From Deroplatys truncata (Eukaryota; Arthropoda; Insecta; Mantodea; Mantidae), in assembly GCA_030765065.1 (NCBI GenBank), contig CM060975.1, forward strand, positions 105,978,094-106,042,093: a stretch of DNA of 64,000 bases, written 5' to 3'. The stretch's first letter is position 1. Every line of letters begins with the position of its first letter. This document shows positions 1 through 10,047 of this stretch, piece after piece. The notes beneath the pieces are model-generated. The model did no database searches. It had not been told where the DNA came from and was given only the letters and a program-made list of their open reading frames with translations. A program made the translations under genes and the position numbers.

Positions 1-27
1 ATTTCCAAAAATGTATGTTTTAACGTA

Positions 28-31
<4 letters not shown>

Positions 32-68
<37 letters not shown>

Positions 69-92
69 TTAATAATAATAATAATAATAATA
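32..92. repeat. (AAT)n microsatellite
   Basis: About twenty AAT units with one interruption (AATATTAAT), next to a copy of the dispersed AT-rich repeat. Confidence 0.95.
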
Positions 93-99
93 AAAAAAG

Positions 100-500
100 T
101 ATTTTAAACAAAGTGTGCTCACAGATATATAAGTGTCTGTGAACAGTATAACTCAAAACATAAAATCAGATAAACGCCAAACTTGTTATTTAAGTTGAAC
201 AGTTTCCAAAGGTGCAACACAAAGATTTTCAAGATAATCCCCATTCCCAAACTACCCTTTAAATGGAAAACATTTCTCAAAAAAGACAGAATGAATTTGA
301 TTAAATACCAAATGTTTAAAATATTTGCATGACAAAATCCATATCTTGAATTTGCTGCAAATGGCATTTGAAGTGCTCTTTCCTGAATAAATTTTGTATA
401 AATAATAAATCATAAGAGATAGACAAATACTTCATAAAAAATGTAGATCTTGCTAAAACACACAATTTACATTAAATAATACAAGACTGTCTTTACTGGT
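100..500 (+). repeat. Dispersed AT-rich repeat family, copy 1
   Basis: Shares, in the same order, the family blocks 'TCTGTGAACAG.ATAACTCAA', 'CAAACTACCCTTTA.ATGGAA' and 'AGATAGACAAA..CTT' with the other copies in this window. No open frame. Boundaries are approximate. Confidence 0.75.
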
Positions 501-759
501 TTGAATTTCCCAAGATGGAAATTGCCTGGAAGACGGCAATGGATTTTTTTGTGCATAAAAATCCTCAGCATGGCTTCCTTCATAAGGGAAATAAAGCCAT
601 TGGTTCTGTGTCATAGATTTACAGCACGTAAAAAAATCTCAAGCCTGGTATAGAGGCCTCGGAGCAAAACTTCTGGTCTTTCACGTCCAATATGGAATGA
701 GACGCTAAGAACCATAGTAGTTAAAGAGTGCCCATAAATAAATCTCAATTTCAAGCAGG

Positions 760-1746
760 GAAAATATTGTATTCACTCAATTATTCAATGTCGAGGTTTC
801 ACCAGAAATATATGTTTTAAGACACTCAGACCCCCCTCCACCAAAAGCATTTTCAGAAAAAGATCTGTGTGGGTCTGTGAACAGCATAACTCAAAAACAA
901 ATTGCCGGTTAAATGCCAAACTCGGCATATTTAAGTAAAGCATCTTCCAAGGTTGTGACATGATGCTTCCAAGAAAATACCCCCACCCAAACTACCCTTT
1001 ACATGGAACATTTTTCAAAAATTTTGGTTTTCTCAAAAATGGCTCTAACAATTTTTATTAAAATACAACAAGTTAAAGATATTTTCATAACAAATGTGAT
1101 GTATATCTTGAATTTTCCAGGAACAGCCTCTGAAGTACTCTTTTATTCTTAATGACTTTTGCATAAATGGTAAACCATAAGAGACAGACAAAATCTTACT
1201 GCCTAAAAAATGTAGACCTCATTAAAGCCTACAATTTATGAACTGTTTGGTGGAGTTAACTATTTCTAAGATATTCCTTGTTATTGTTTTGAATTTTTAA
1301 ATACTTACATTTTTCTCAAATGGAAAGTCTTTTTATTTTGTTTTCCTTCTTGGCCATGCAATGGGAATAGAATTTTAAACCCAACACATAGTGAACCCCG
1401 TTCTTAAAAGATTTGACTATTGCTTACAGCAATACTGTATTCCCCTAATCCCCTTGTACCTAGAAGGTAATATGCAAGAAGACAATTTCTGCAAATGTTT
1501 ATTTTGATTAACATGAAGTAGATAGACAAATAAATATTTGTAAGAATAGCTTGTACAAGGGTGAGTAAAGAAAGTCATGTGAATACAACACATCCGATTT
1601 TCGAAGTGTTAAAATTACTATGCTTTTGTCTCTTATGATGTCATGGAGTGGAATGCCAAAGCTAGCATATGGTGATCCACTTTATAAACCTCTGACTATA
1701 GCTTCAGCCTCCTGTTGCACCTACAATGAAATATGTAATATAGCTA
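760..1746 (+). repeat. Dispersed AT-rich repeat family, copy 2 (left part, split by mariner)
   Basis: One of the longest copies. It runs from the 'TTTCACCAGAAATATATGTT' block through 'GAACAGCATAACTCAAAAAC' and 'AACTACCCTTTACATGGAA' to 'AATGAAATATGTAATATAGC', where a mariner has inserted at a TA. The copy resumes at 3054 and ends with the 'GAAAGTCATGTGAA' block near 3160. Confidence 0.8.
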
Positions 1747-3051
1747 CGAGGGCATATTTTCAACCTCCAATCCTTCTGCTATGTGACTAGACAAGCATGA
1801 GGTGGATCCGAGCACTGTGCTACTGCCCCACCATAATATCTGCCGCCAAGTTCAATACGTCAGTTGGAACAGAGCTACAGGCACTTCAACATGGCCGGTA
1901 TCATTGATTCTCATGCAAGTTGCGAAGTATCATTCATTTTTTACAGGCAGAAGGGAATAGTGAAGCAGAAATTCATTGCAAAATGAACTGTTTATCATGC
2001 AAACTGTATAAGTGAGGGTATTGTGAGCAAATGGTGTAGAAAATTTAAAGAAGGCCGAACTGATGTTCATGATGAAGGTGGACAAAGATGCAAGTATGTC
2101 ACTAGTGAAGACCTTGTTCAGCGAGTTGATCAAATGGTTCGAGAGAGGTTGAGATTTACTATCGATAAAGTTGTCTGTGGATTTTCTGGACATTTCAAGG
2201 TCAGCCCTGTACACGATTTTTACAGAACACATAGGCTATCGAAAACTTTATGCACGCTGGGTTCCCAAAAAGCTGTCTGAGGAACACTAACCACAGCGCA
2301 TGATGTCACCTTTTCCTTTCTCACACATTACGCTGATGAAGGGGAAGAGTTTTTGAACTCCATTGTGACAGGGATGAAACATAGATTCTTTACGACAATC
2401 CAGAATCGAAAGAACAATCCAAACAATGGATGCACACATATACACACATTCTCCCCCCTACAAAAAGCACAAACAAACTTTCAACAACATGAAGACCATG
2501 GCTACCGTTTTCTGGGATCAGAAAGGTGTGCTGCTCGTGGAGTTAATGGACTTAGGGATTACCATCATTGAAACTGTGTACTGTCAGACATTACATCACC
2601 TGCAGAGAGCCATTCAAAACAAAAGAAGAGGTATGCTGTCATCTGGAATGGTTTACTTTCATTCATGACAACCCAAAACCGCCTATTGCTGTGATAACCC
2701 AATGGCTGCTTACTCAATTTCATTGGGAAGTGTTTGATCACCTGGCTACAGCCCAGATCTAGCGCTGAGTGACTTTCATTTTTTTCAGCAGCTGAAGAAA
2801 GGTCTGGGAGGGCAGCGCTTCTGCAAACGGGGAACTTCAACACGCTGTGAAGACCTATCCCTGCTAGCAGCAACCTTCTATGAAGAGGGTATTGGATAGC
2901 TTGTCTATCAAAATGAGAAATGTCTTAATCTTTGCGGTGACTATGTGGAAAAGTAACTGTGACTGTACACAATGACTCTGGTAATAAAACCATTTTGTAA
3001 TCACATTTGTCTTTGTAATGCCCCATCGGAGGTTGAAAAAAAAAATAGTCC
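1747..3051 (+). mobile_element. Decayed full-length mariner (DD34D) inserted in the dispersed repeat
   Basis: 1305 bp between TA dinucleotides (1745-1746 and 3052-3053), with diverged inverted ends sharing TTTTCAACCTCC. The transposase is on the + strand in pieces: 'WCRKFKEGRTDVHDEGGQ' (2027-2088), 'LVQRVDQMVRE' (about 2112-2145), 'KTMATVFWDQKGVLLVELMD' (2494-2553) and 'AIQNKRRGMLSSG' (about 2612). The helix-turn-helix and much of the DDE core are recognisable. The GDETW block holding the first catalytic Asp is destroyed by a one-base loss near 2375, while the HDN block (about 2665) and a diverged 'SPDLALSDFHF' (about 2757) survive. Several frameshifts and stops make it dead. Confidence 0.88.
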
Positions 3052-3053
3052 TA

Positions 3054-3160
3054 TTTCATAAACATTTTGATTAGCATAAAGGCATAAAAGAGGTATAGAG
3101 ATAAACAATAATGGGTACAGAAAGTCATGTGAACATAACACATCAGATTGCCTTTGGGCT
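3054..3160 (+). repeat. Dispersed AT-rich repeat family, copy 2 (right part)
   Basis: Continuation of the copy interrupted at 1746. It carries the 'ATTTTGATTAGCATAAA' and 'GAAAGTCATGTGAACATAAC' blocks found at the end of other copies. Confidence 0.7.
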
Positions 3161-3468
3161 GTGAGAAATGCCAAAAATTTCATAATTGAATTTAAATGTG
3201 TGCTGTGTTGCTGGTTTCAATAGCTAATTCCTATTTCCCTGAATGGATTGTGCACAATGCAATACTAAAACTGCTTATTTATGCCACTGGCATGCACTGG
3301 AAAAGTTATTCCTAAGAGAAGTCTTCAGATTTATTAGTGCTGCAATCACGTTTTATTTAATGTAAAGAATATTTCAATCTGGCATGTCTGCAACATCAAT
3401 GCAGACAAGTGGATATATGCCTTTAAATATCTTAGCATGAAAAATATTTTTGCTAATATATCACTCAC

Positions 3469-3605
3469 GCTAAAATGAATTTCTTGGCAACAGGACTGCC
3501 AACTCCTTCTTCTGAAGCTCTTCTTTTAACAGGCACTGGTCCTGGAGGACCATTTACAAGAGGTGGAGGATTGCATATGCCTAAAGGATCTGTTATTGGA
3601 TCAAA
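3469..3605 (-). CDS. PCIF1: PCIF1 exon after the WW domain (residues 121-165)
   Basis: The acceptor TTACAG precedes 3605. The exon reads 'FDPITDPLGICNPPPLVNGP' and then 'VKRRASEEGVGSPVAKKF', a basic, probably nuclear-localising stretch that parallels DPLG...KRQLSEE in vertebrate PCIF1. It ends two bases into a codon at the donor GTGAGTG (3468). Confidence 0.84.
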
Positions 3606-6600
3606 CTGTAACATAAAAGTTTTAACATTAATTTCATTTCACTAAATAATATACTTTAAAAGCAGAAGTTTCTGTCAACTTCCTTAGTTGCATCTAGATG
3701 ATTGAAACAGAACTGACTTCATGCAAACTTAGTGCTACCAAAGTAGACAGACCTTCAAACTTAATACAGGGCTGTCATTTTATGGCGCAGCCTGGATTGT
3801 ATACATACTCAGAGTGCTGACTACTATGCTGGGGCTTTTCCATTCTAATAAAACTCCTGCATTACATATTCATGAGTAATAACACATGCACTATGGGAAG
3901 TACTAACTTTGTTTTAAGTGGTGTTCATCTGCATTGAGACAGTCCTGGTGTTTCTCGTCATGAAGTTGTAATTCATGAACAATTGTCACTCTGTAGGGTT
4001 TCAATTTTAAAAGTTTAACAGCTGTATGAACAGAGGGTTTTGAAACACCCACTTGCTGTGCAATACATCTTAGAGACTTCTTTGGAGAGCATCCGAAAGA
4101 TGCACCAAATTTGTAATTGTTTCCTCTGTTAGCATCTTAGGTTTAGCGATCCTGTTATCCTAAACTTATTAACCAGACATCTGACAGTATCTCTATTTGG
4201 AACTGGAATACCAGGAATTGTCTCCTGAAATTGTCTACACATATGTCTACATGAATAGCTTTTACATATGTATTGTACATAAAAAGTCTTTGTTCAAGTG
4301 TGAATTTTTCTGTAGACATTTCAGGGGACTAATAATAAGAAAAGAGCAGCAACAATACAAAGAATACTCTGAAGTAATTAACACACAACACAGAAGTTTG
4401 AATAAGCTTTCATTTTTTAAATGCACAATGAACAAACTTTAGTCTTTACACATGAACAGAAGGCAAAAACTGAAGTTGACATTGACAACCGATAAAGCAT
4501 AGACTTGAGTGGTCCAATCACCACTAATGAGCTAGTGGCACATACCTATATCACTGCAGTGCAAGCAAATTACACATACACTTCATCGTGGCCAGGCCAC
4601 AAACCAATCACTCTGTACAAAAACGTAGAACAGCTGAAACTTAAGAAAGAAAAAGGAAATAAAAACATAAAAAAATAATAGGCATTATTTAAAGGTGAGT
4701 CGGAATTGTTACACTAACATCACTTAAGTTTACTCACTTAACATGTTTCGGGAAACCGTTGTTCCCATCCTCAGAAGGTTAATTCAGTCGACTGAATTAA
4801 CCTTCTGAGGATGGGAACAACGGTTTCCCGAAACATGTTAAGTGAGTAAACTTAAGTGATGTTAGTGTAACAATTCCGACTCACCTTTAAATAAATTCAA
4901 TACACATCACTATTTCTAGCTTCTTTTCATTACAATATCAACGTAATAGGCATTATTCCATATGCGAGTAGGAGCTACAAAATGTTAATATAGTGGCCAT
5001 GGCAGACATCTTGGCAGGAATTCTCCAATGTGATTAATGGAATGCCACAAAGCAATGAAAATGTAGCTGAAGTGGATCATTCGAGTTTAGTCATGCAAAT
5101 CCTACAGCTACGCCCTGTTGTCACTGCTGCATTCCTCTCCTTCTAAAAAGCATGCTCCCTACCTGCATATGGAATGATGGTCAAAATAATAAAATAAATG
5201 AATGAGAAAAGAGAAAATTCCTTGGCAAGACATTAGGTACAGGAGTAATGTTAGAATTTTGGTCTGTGAGCACTAATTTAAATAAATGTTTTGAAGACAA
5301 TCTTTACAACCTGTGGCTTCAAAGCGGGCATTTCCCAAAGTGATTCTCCTGTTAGTTTGTTCCAGAAATATGGTCGGTTTTCTCGTTTACTCCAAAACTT
5401 TCGCCAGCCTTGTTGAAGTAGTTCTGGTGGTAAATCATGCTCCATAAACACACCCTGAGGTACCCCCTAGAAACAGAAATGACTAATTTAAAAAATAATA
5501 AACTTTATCATTTCTTAGACTATACAGATATAAAATTACTTTAAAGCCAATTTCATATTCTGCAGTATTAATAAAATCAAAATACAGAAATTCATAAGCA
5601 CTTTATAATGCCCACTACATCATGAGGTTCTGCTTTATTACTCCTTTGGGGGAAACCTTTTCAGAAGTAGACAACTTCCCCACATAACGAAGAACAAAAC
5701 AAGACAAGGAAGGGTTAAAGGGATAAGAGAATAATTTAGATTGAGGATAATGGTATGGGAAAAATTGCATCACCACATGGACATCATGGTTCAAATTACC
5801 CATCAATTGTTTGGTAATTTTGCATAACTTTAGCTAATCAGAAAAGGAAATGATAAATTTGTTTAGTTTCTCTACCACCTAACTACAGGAAATATTTTAT
5901 TCCACTTCAAAATTAAACATTGAGTTGTCCTGACCAGAATTAGACATTCTGAGGCTTCTGAATAAATAAAAATTTAGAAAAAGCTATGTACATGCCTGCA
6001 GGTCTGTGAACAACATAACTTAAACATGAAAAATCGGATAAATATCAAGCTTGGTTACTTTCCTAATAAAATATAGCACTTAAAATTTCTGTGAATAGCT
6101 GGTACACCATGAGATAGAACAAAATCTTAGAAGAAAGAACAAAAGAAAAGAAAAAAGAAAGAAAGAAAAAAAACAGTAAATTTCATTAAAGCACACTGTT
6201 TATATGAAATAAATCTTTTTGCAGCATTAACAATTTCCAGGATATTTGTTGCTATATGTGTGTATTTTCCAATAGTTTTAATTTTTTGAAATGCTAAGAC
6301 CCCATTCATTTTTTTTTCTTTCATGTCATCCAAAAAGTATGGGATTTCAAAACCAAAAAATAGCAACCTGCTTTTTTAAAGATCAACTAATTTTTCAGCC
6401 TTCTGCATCTCCCTTGCGACTACAACAAAATTTAAAATGAAACCATTTCTACAAATGCTTATCTTGATTAACATGAAACAAATAGAAAAATAAGTTTTTG
6501 CAAGAATAGTTTGCAGCAGAGATACAAAATAGATGAAGGCGGTTAGGGAAAGTGATGTGAATGTAACAGGCTATTCAGAGAAAATTCAAGATATACATTT

Positions 6601-8939
6601 CATTTACCATGCAAATATCTTAAACATATGGTATTTTAATAAAAAGTATTAGATATTTTTGGGAAAATAAAAAAGAATGAAAAATTTTCCATGTAAAGGA
6701 TAGTTTGGGGTGATGGGACATTTTTTAAAATCTTTATATTGTGTCCTTGAAAGATGCTGAAAAATACCAACTATTTATTTTTGAGTTTTACACACATGCA
6801 TGGTCCTTTTTCCAAAACTGCATGTTTTATTCAGGAGACCTAAAATTCTTTATAGATGTGCTTAAATATGAAGTTTGGTATGCATCTTGACTTTTTGTTT
6901 TGGGTTATGTTCTTTCCCCTTCTTTTTTAAAACCATTGGGGGGGGGGGGTGCGAGCAAATCATATATTGCTGATTAATTCAAATTTTGTTTTGGATAGAA
7001 TACATACTTTCTCTACAAGCCACAGTTAAGCCGTAGATAAAGTAACAAGCTTTTTTATAAATAGCTGTAGAATAATTATAAAATAAATGTTAATGGTTAA
7101 AAACAGCTACATTGTTTTCTACACATTAGGTGTTTTATGCAATAGAACTGAACTAATGTGAAATATGATCTTACAGGCTTAATAGGTTTGTTCAAACAAC
7201 AATTCAATTGGCCTCTGATTGTCTGAGCAGGAGTATTAAAGGAAATCTGTCAGTGCGTCCCAACACCTGATATTGAAATCAGGTATTTATACAAATTTCT
7301 GATCCAATCAATGTCAGAATTAGTGCATAACAAACAGCATCTACTTCCCTATGAAAGCAACCCATGCCAAAGCAAAATGGGATTATGTGACCATGGACCC
7401 ATACATGAACTGATGATTAACTGTGTGTTGGAAGAAACCTAATACTTAATGTTCTCATATACCTAAGTATTCAATTTATAAGCTCATATAAATTTATTAA
7501 TGACACTCAACACCTAGATACCAAACACCAAAAGTTTAAATTAATGCTTCTTAAAAAACATTACTATCCAAACACACATGGTTTTCAGCGCATAGGTGTT
7601 GCATATCGATGGAGCTTATTAGGTGATGTGAAATTGTGTGACTCAGGACAAACTTTAATTACCTCATCTAATGCCACTGAACACTGCATGCACCATTATA
7701 AGACTGTATGACTTAGCTTTCGTTCTGTGAAGAAAGGCCGTTAAAGTTTGTCCCACAGTACACACGCAGCACAGGAACCTAGTCCTGTTAATATTAGTAA
7801 TTAGTTATGTGGTAAGGTAACAGATAGAAGTGATACCATTCAGTTGTAATTAAAAATGACACGTGAGAACATTTCCCAAATCTAATGAACCATTACTCAG
7901 TTTTTTATGAAAGTTAAAAGGATTTTGACATCTGACACAACTTTGTTTCTTACATGTGACATTTTTCACTTTTAAAAAAGTCAGTGAAACAATTATTAAT
8001 GAATACTGAGGAAAGGAAGCATTAGATTAGGCTAAGTCTAGGCTAGAACACTCTACATAAGCTCTCTGTAAAATTTACGGGTTTATTTCCATATCAGTGA
8101 CAAGTTCAATTACCCGTTTGATTTTGAGGGTTGGCTTTCAGCCTCCATAATTTTGTATGGATTTCTACTGTGCACACTAAAATTTTTTCTAGGCAATTTT
8201 GTTAAGTTTACACACAGTGCCTATATGAAACAAACCAGCATAATGTGGCATTCAAAGAAGCACACTGTCTTACCGGAATCACAAGGATATTTAAATTCAT
8301 ACTATTTATAAACATCAATCTGTAATTTTTTGTCACTTTCTGTAAAAAATAACTACAATTAAGTGGCTGGCAATTTGATCATTATTTTGCAACGCGTTAT
8401 GAAACATACGCAAGCAACCTGTTTGCTGTTTGATATATAGCAGGGCACATTTAAAGAATAATAAAATAAATAGTATCAATTTCCTATTAAAAATGACTAT
8501 GTTTTATATTGTTCTTGAGTGTTAAATAACTATTTTTAATGGGAAAAACTCTTAATATACTAAAATATCTAATCTCTGGTTAGCATTATGCTTAAGCAAC
8601 CAAATGTAAACAAATACTTGCAATGTGTGTTAGTTATAAAAAATATAACTGAAGTCAAAGATTTTGGACTCATCAATTAAATTAATTTATAACACTATAG
8701 GAAAGCACTATACCCGTATATAAAGTAACACTTACATGAGGTGTCTGTGGTATCTGAGGTCCTGGTGTTGGATGTGCTATAACTCCATCCAGAACAACAG
8801 GAGGAGAGATTTTGATTGGCGTTGGTACCAAAACCGAAATGTTATCATTATGATGAGTATGAGGAATTGCAGGTACTTGACTAACCACATCCCATGAAGA
8901 AGTTCCTGCAAGTTCTTGCTTCCCACTTATTTCATTCAT
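3469..8939 (-). CDS. PCIF1: PCIF1/CAPAM cap-specific m6Am methyltransferase, N-terminal part, runs off the left edge
   Basis: Three - strand exons join in phase 0 (8939-8736, 5466-5311, 3605-3469) to give the first 165 codons plus two bases. Seen: a Pro-rich leader, a WW domain (about residues 81-117, Trp89 and Trp112) and a basic segment with 'VKRRASEEG' and 'PVAKKF'. The WW core and the following 'DPLG...KR..SEE...KK' order match the animal PCIF1 N-terminus. Known: PCIF1 binds Ser5-phosphorylated Pol II CTD through this WW domain and N6-methylates 2'-O-methyladenosine next to the mRNA cap; the catalytic NPPF motif is C-terminal and would lie left of position 1. No further exon was found in 1-3468. 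The gene is head to head with SS18. Confidence 0.85.
3935..4230 (-). pseudogene. Transposase N-terminal fragment (helix-turn-helix, Tc1/mariner-type superfamily)
   Basis: On the - strand, 'SPKKSLRCIAQQVGVSKPSV' followed by 'HTAVKLLKLKPYRVTIVHEL' is read around 4090-3970, a paired-like HTH with the 'LKLKPYRVTVVHEL' tail seen in a Tc1/mariner-related transposase family of arthropods. No catalytic domain is left next to it. Upstream frames are broken. Confidence 0.6.
4685..4894. repeat. Perfect 210-bp palindrome (two 105-bp arms, no spacer)
   Basis: Every base from 4685 to 4789 is the exact complement of 4894 back to 4790; the centre is AGTC|GACT and symmetry stops at 4684/4895. Each arm carries CTGAGGATGGGAAC...GTTTCCCGAAACATGTT, a hairpin-plus-GAAAC motif. 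It lies in a PCIF1 intron. Confidence 0.97.
4690..4943. mobile_element. Inserted palindromic element with 14-bp target duplication
   Basis: The 14-mer TAATAGGCATTATT occurs at 4676-4689 and again at 4944-4957. It brackets 254 bp made of the palindrome and an asymmetric tail (4895-4943) ending ATTACAATATCAACG. A long target duplication and one-sided tail suggest retroposition by target-primed reverse transcription rather than cut-and-paste. No ORF. Confidence 0.75.
5311..5466 (-). CDS. PCIF1: PCIF1 exon encoding the WW domain (residues 69-120)
   Basis: The acceptor TTTCTAG precedes 5466. The exon reads 'LPPELLQQGWRKFWSKRENR' followed by 'PYFWNKLTGESLWEMPALK'. The two Trp are 23 residues apart with the YFWN strand between them, as in a WW domain. 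'RENRPY' and 'SLWEMP' are hallmarks of PCIF1. The donor is GTTGTA, weaker than usual; length is 156 bp, phase 0 at both ends. Confidence 0.9.
5975..6545 (+). repeat. Dispersed AT-rich repeat family, copy 3 (+)
   Basis: Carries the 'GTCTGTGAACA.CATAACT', 'AAAGCACACTGTTTATATG' and 'TTATCTTGATTAACATGAA' blocks, ending with 'GGGAAAGTGATGTGAATGTA' near 6545-6565. Inverted relative to the next copy. Confidence 0.7.
6546..6850 (-). repeat. Dispersed AT-rich repeat family, copy 4 (-)
   Basis: The reverse complement carries TTGAATTTTCT, 'CCTTTACATGGAAAATTTTT' and the GTGTAAAACTCAAAAATAAA blocks. It abuts copy 3 tail to tail, making a fold-back pair. Confidence 0.65.
6860..8735. other. PCIF1 intron sequence, mostly unassigned
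   Basis: AT-rich intron with no coding potential. It includes a poly(G) run (6940-6950) and a possible MITE (7645-7754, separate entry). I see nothing else recognisable. Confidence 0.6.
7645..7754. mobile_element. Possible 110-bp MITE
   Basis: GGACAAACTTTAA at 7646-7658 faces TTAAAGTTTGTCC at 7741-7753 as a 13-bp inverted repeat with weaker similarity outside it. No clear target duplication is seen, so it could be a chance or decayed hairpin. Confidence 0.35.
8736..8939 (-). CDS. PCIF1: PCIF1 exon with start codon (residues 1-68)
   Basis: The ATG (8939-8937) opens 'MNEISGKQELAGTSSWDVVS'; the exon ends '...PGPQIPQTPH' at the donor GTAAGT (8735). ATTCAG occurs just upstream of the ATG and could be the acceptor of a 5' UTR intron. 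The leader itself is poorly conserved, so this start rests on frame, splice site and synteny with the WW exon. Confidence 0.72.
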
Positions 8940-9987
8940 ACTGAATTTCTTTGATAATAAAATCTAACACAGCATTTAGCGGTTGTTAAAAAACATACGT
9001 CAAGAAACTATACGATAGCTTCGAGGTGGCTAAACCCCTTTTATTGAAATAACAATCTGCCTGATAGCCAACAGTTCATTGAACATTGGCTTATGTCAAA
9101 GCTATGACAGTTGTGTAGACTGTGGTTCAAAAGAATGCGCGTGCTTAAAATAACACTCTTAGATAACTGAGAAAATGTAGCTGCGATTATAAACATTATA
9201 TTCTAACCAAAATCTTGGTTATTTCAATTTCTGACGATTTCATTTCTGGTGTCAGAAATGGTTTGTTTACTCTCAGGGTCACACGTGAAATTTGTAACTA
9301 AAATAGCAGCTTAAATATATTGAATTCACACTCAACCTTCACCTATATCTATCCTTTACACTTCCATAAAACTTATCTACTTAGAAAATATCACTTCTGC
9401 AATTGCTAAAACGTTTTAATTCATGATTTTAACAACCAAGAAAACCAATCCCCACCCTAGGAGACGCCATTTGCCCTCAGCTGAAGCAGGTCACGTGATC
9501 AAAAGTTTAGCTTTGTATTCATACTCCTGATTGGTTAAAAACTTCATTCTTCAGAAATATCATTGGTGCATTTTATGCACGCTTTTTTTCATAGCGTTGC
9601 AGTAGAACCAACAAAACGATTATTAACAAAGCATTCATAATTTGTATTATATTAAATGTAGACAAAGCACCGGCTGCCATAACCTGTTTATATAATGAAA
9701 GCGTGTTGTAATAATTTAAAATGACCAACTTATCTCAACAGCTAAAGTTATACTGAAAAAATTTAAATGTTGTTTTAAAAAGCTCATGGAAAGTAAGCTA
9801 TTATGTTGGTACTTAAAGTAGGGAATTACAAGAATGGTCGATGAATAGTGTTTGACGTAATTTGGCGTATAGTGTTAAGTGATTTCTTCTCACTGAATTT
9901 TTTGACTCTGTTCTGTATAAACAAAGAAACACTGTTTTGGAATACTTCACTATAACTTTATTTGGACAGTCGCAATAAGCTTAAATC
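8940..9987. promoter_or_regulatory. Shared promoter region between divergent PCIF1 and SS18
   Basis: About 1.05 kb separates the two start codons and contains no coding sequence. A perfect palindromic E-box TCACGTGA lies at 9491-9498 and a second CACGTG at 9282-9287. GATTGG, an inverted CCAAT box, occurs near 9530. These are motif matches only; transcription starts are not visible from sequence. Confidence 0.55.
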
Positions 9988-10047
9988 ATGTCAGTAGCCT
10001 TTGTTCAGCGAGGAAGGCCGCCACCAAATCCTGCTCAAATACAAAAG
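9988..10047 (+). CDS. SS18: SS18 exon 1 (start codon, residues 1-20)
   Basis: The ATG at 9988 opens '[20 protein letters not shown]', which matches the conserved SS18 N-terminus of animals. The exon ends in AAG followed by the donor GTAGAC at 10048, phase 0. Upstream bases carry stops in frame, and the position -3 base is A (ATC ATG), a fair initiation context. Intron 1 is short (10048-10346, 299 bp). Confidence 0.93.

Noticed and set aside
1-3468. Further PCIF1 exons at the left edge
   Set aside because: I looked for the conserved middle domain and methyltransferase motifs on the - strand and found only repeats and the mariner.
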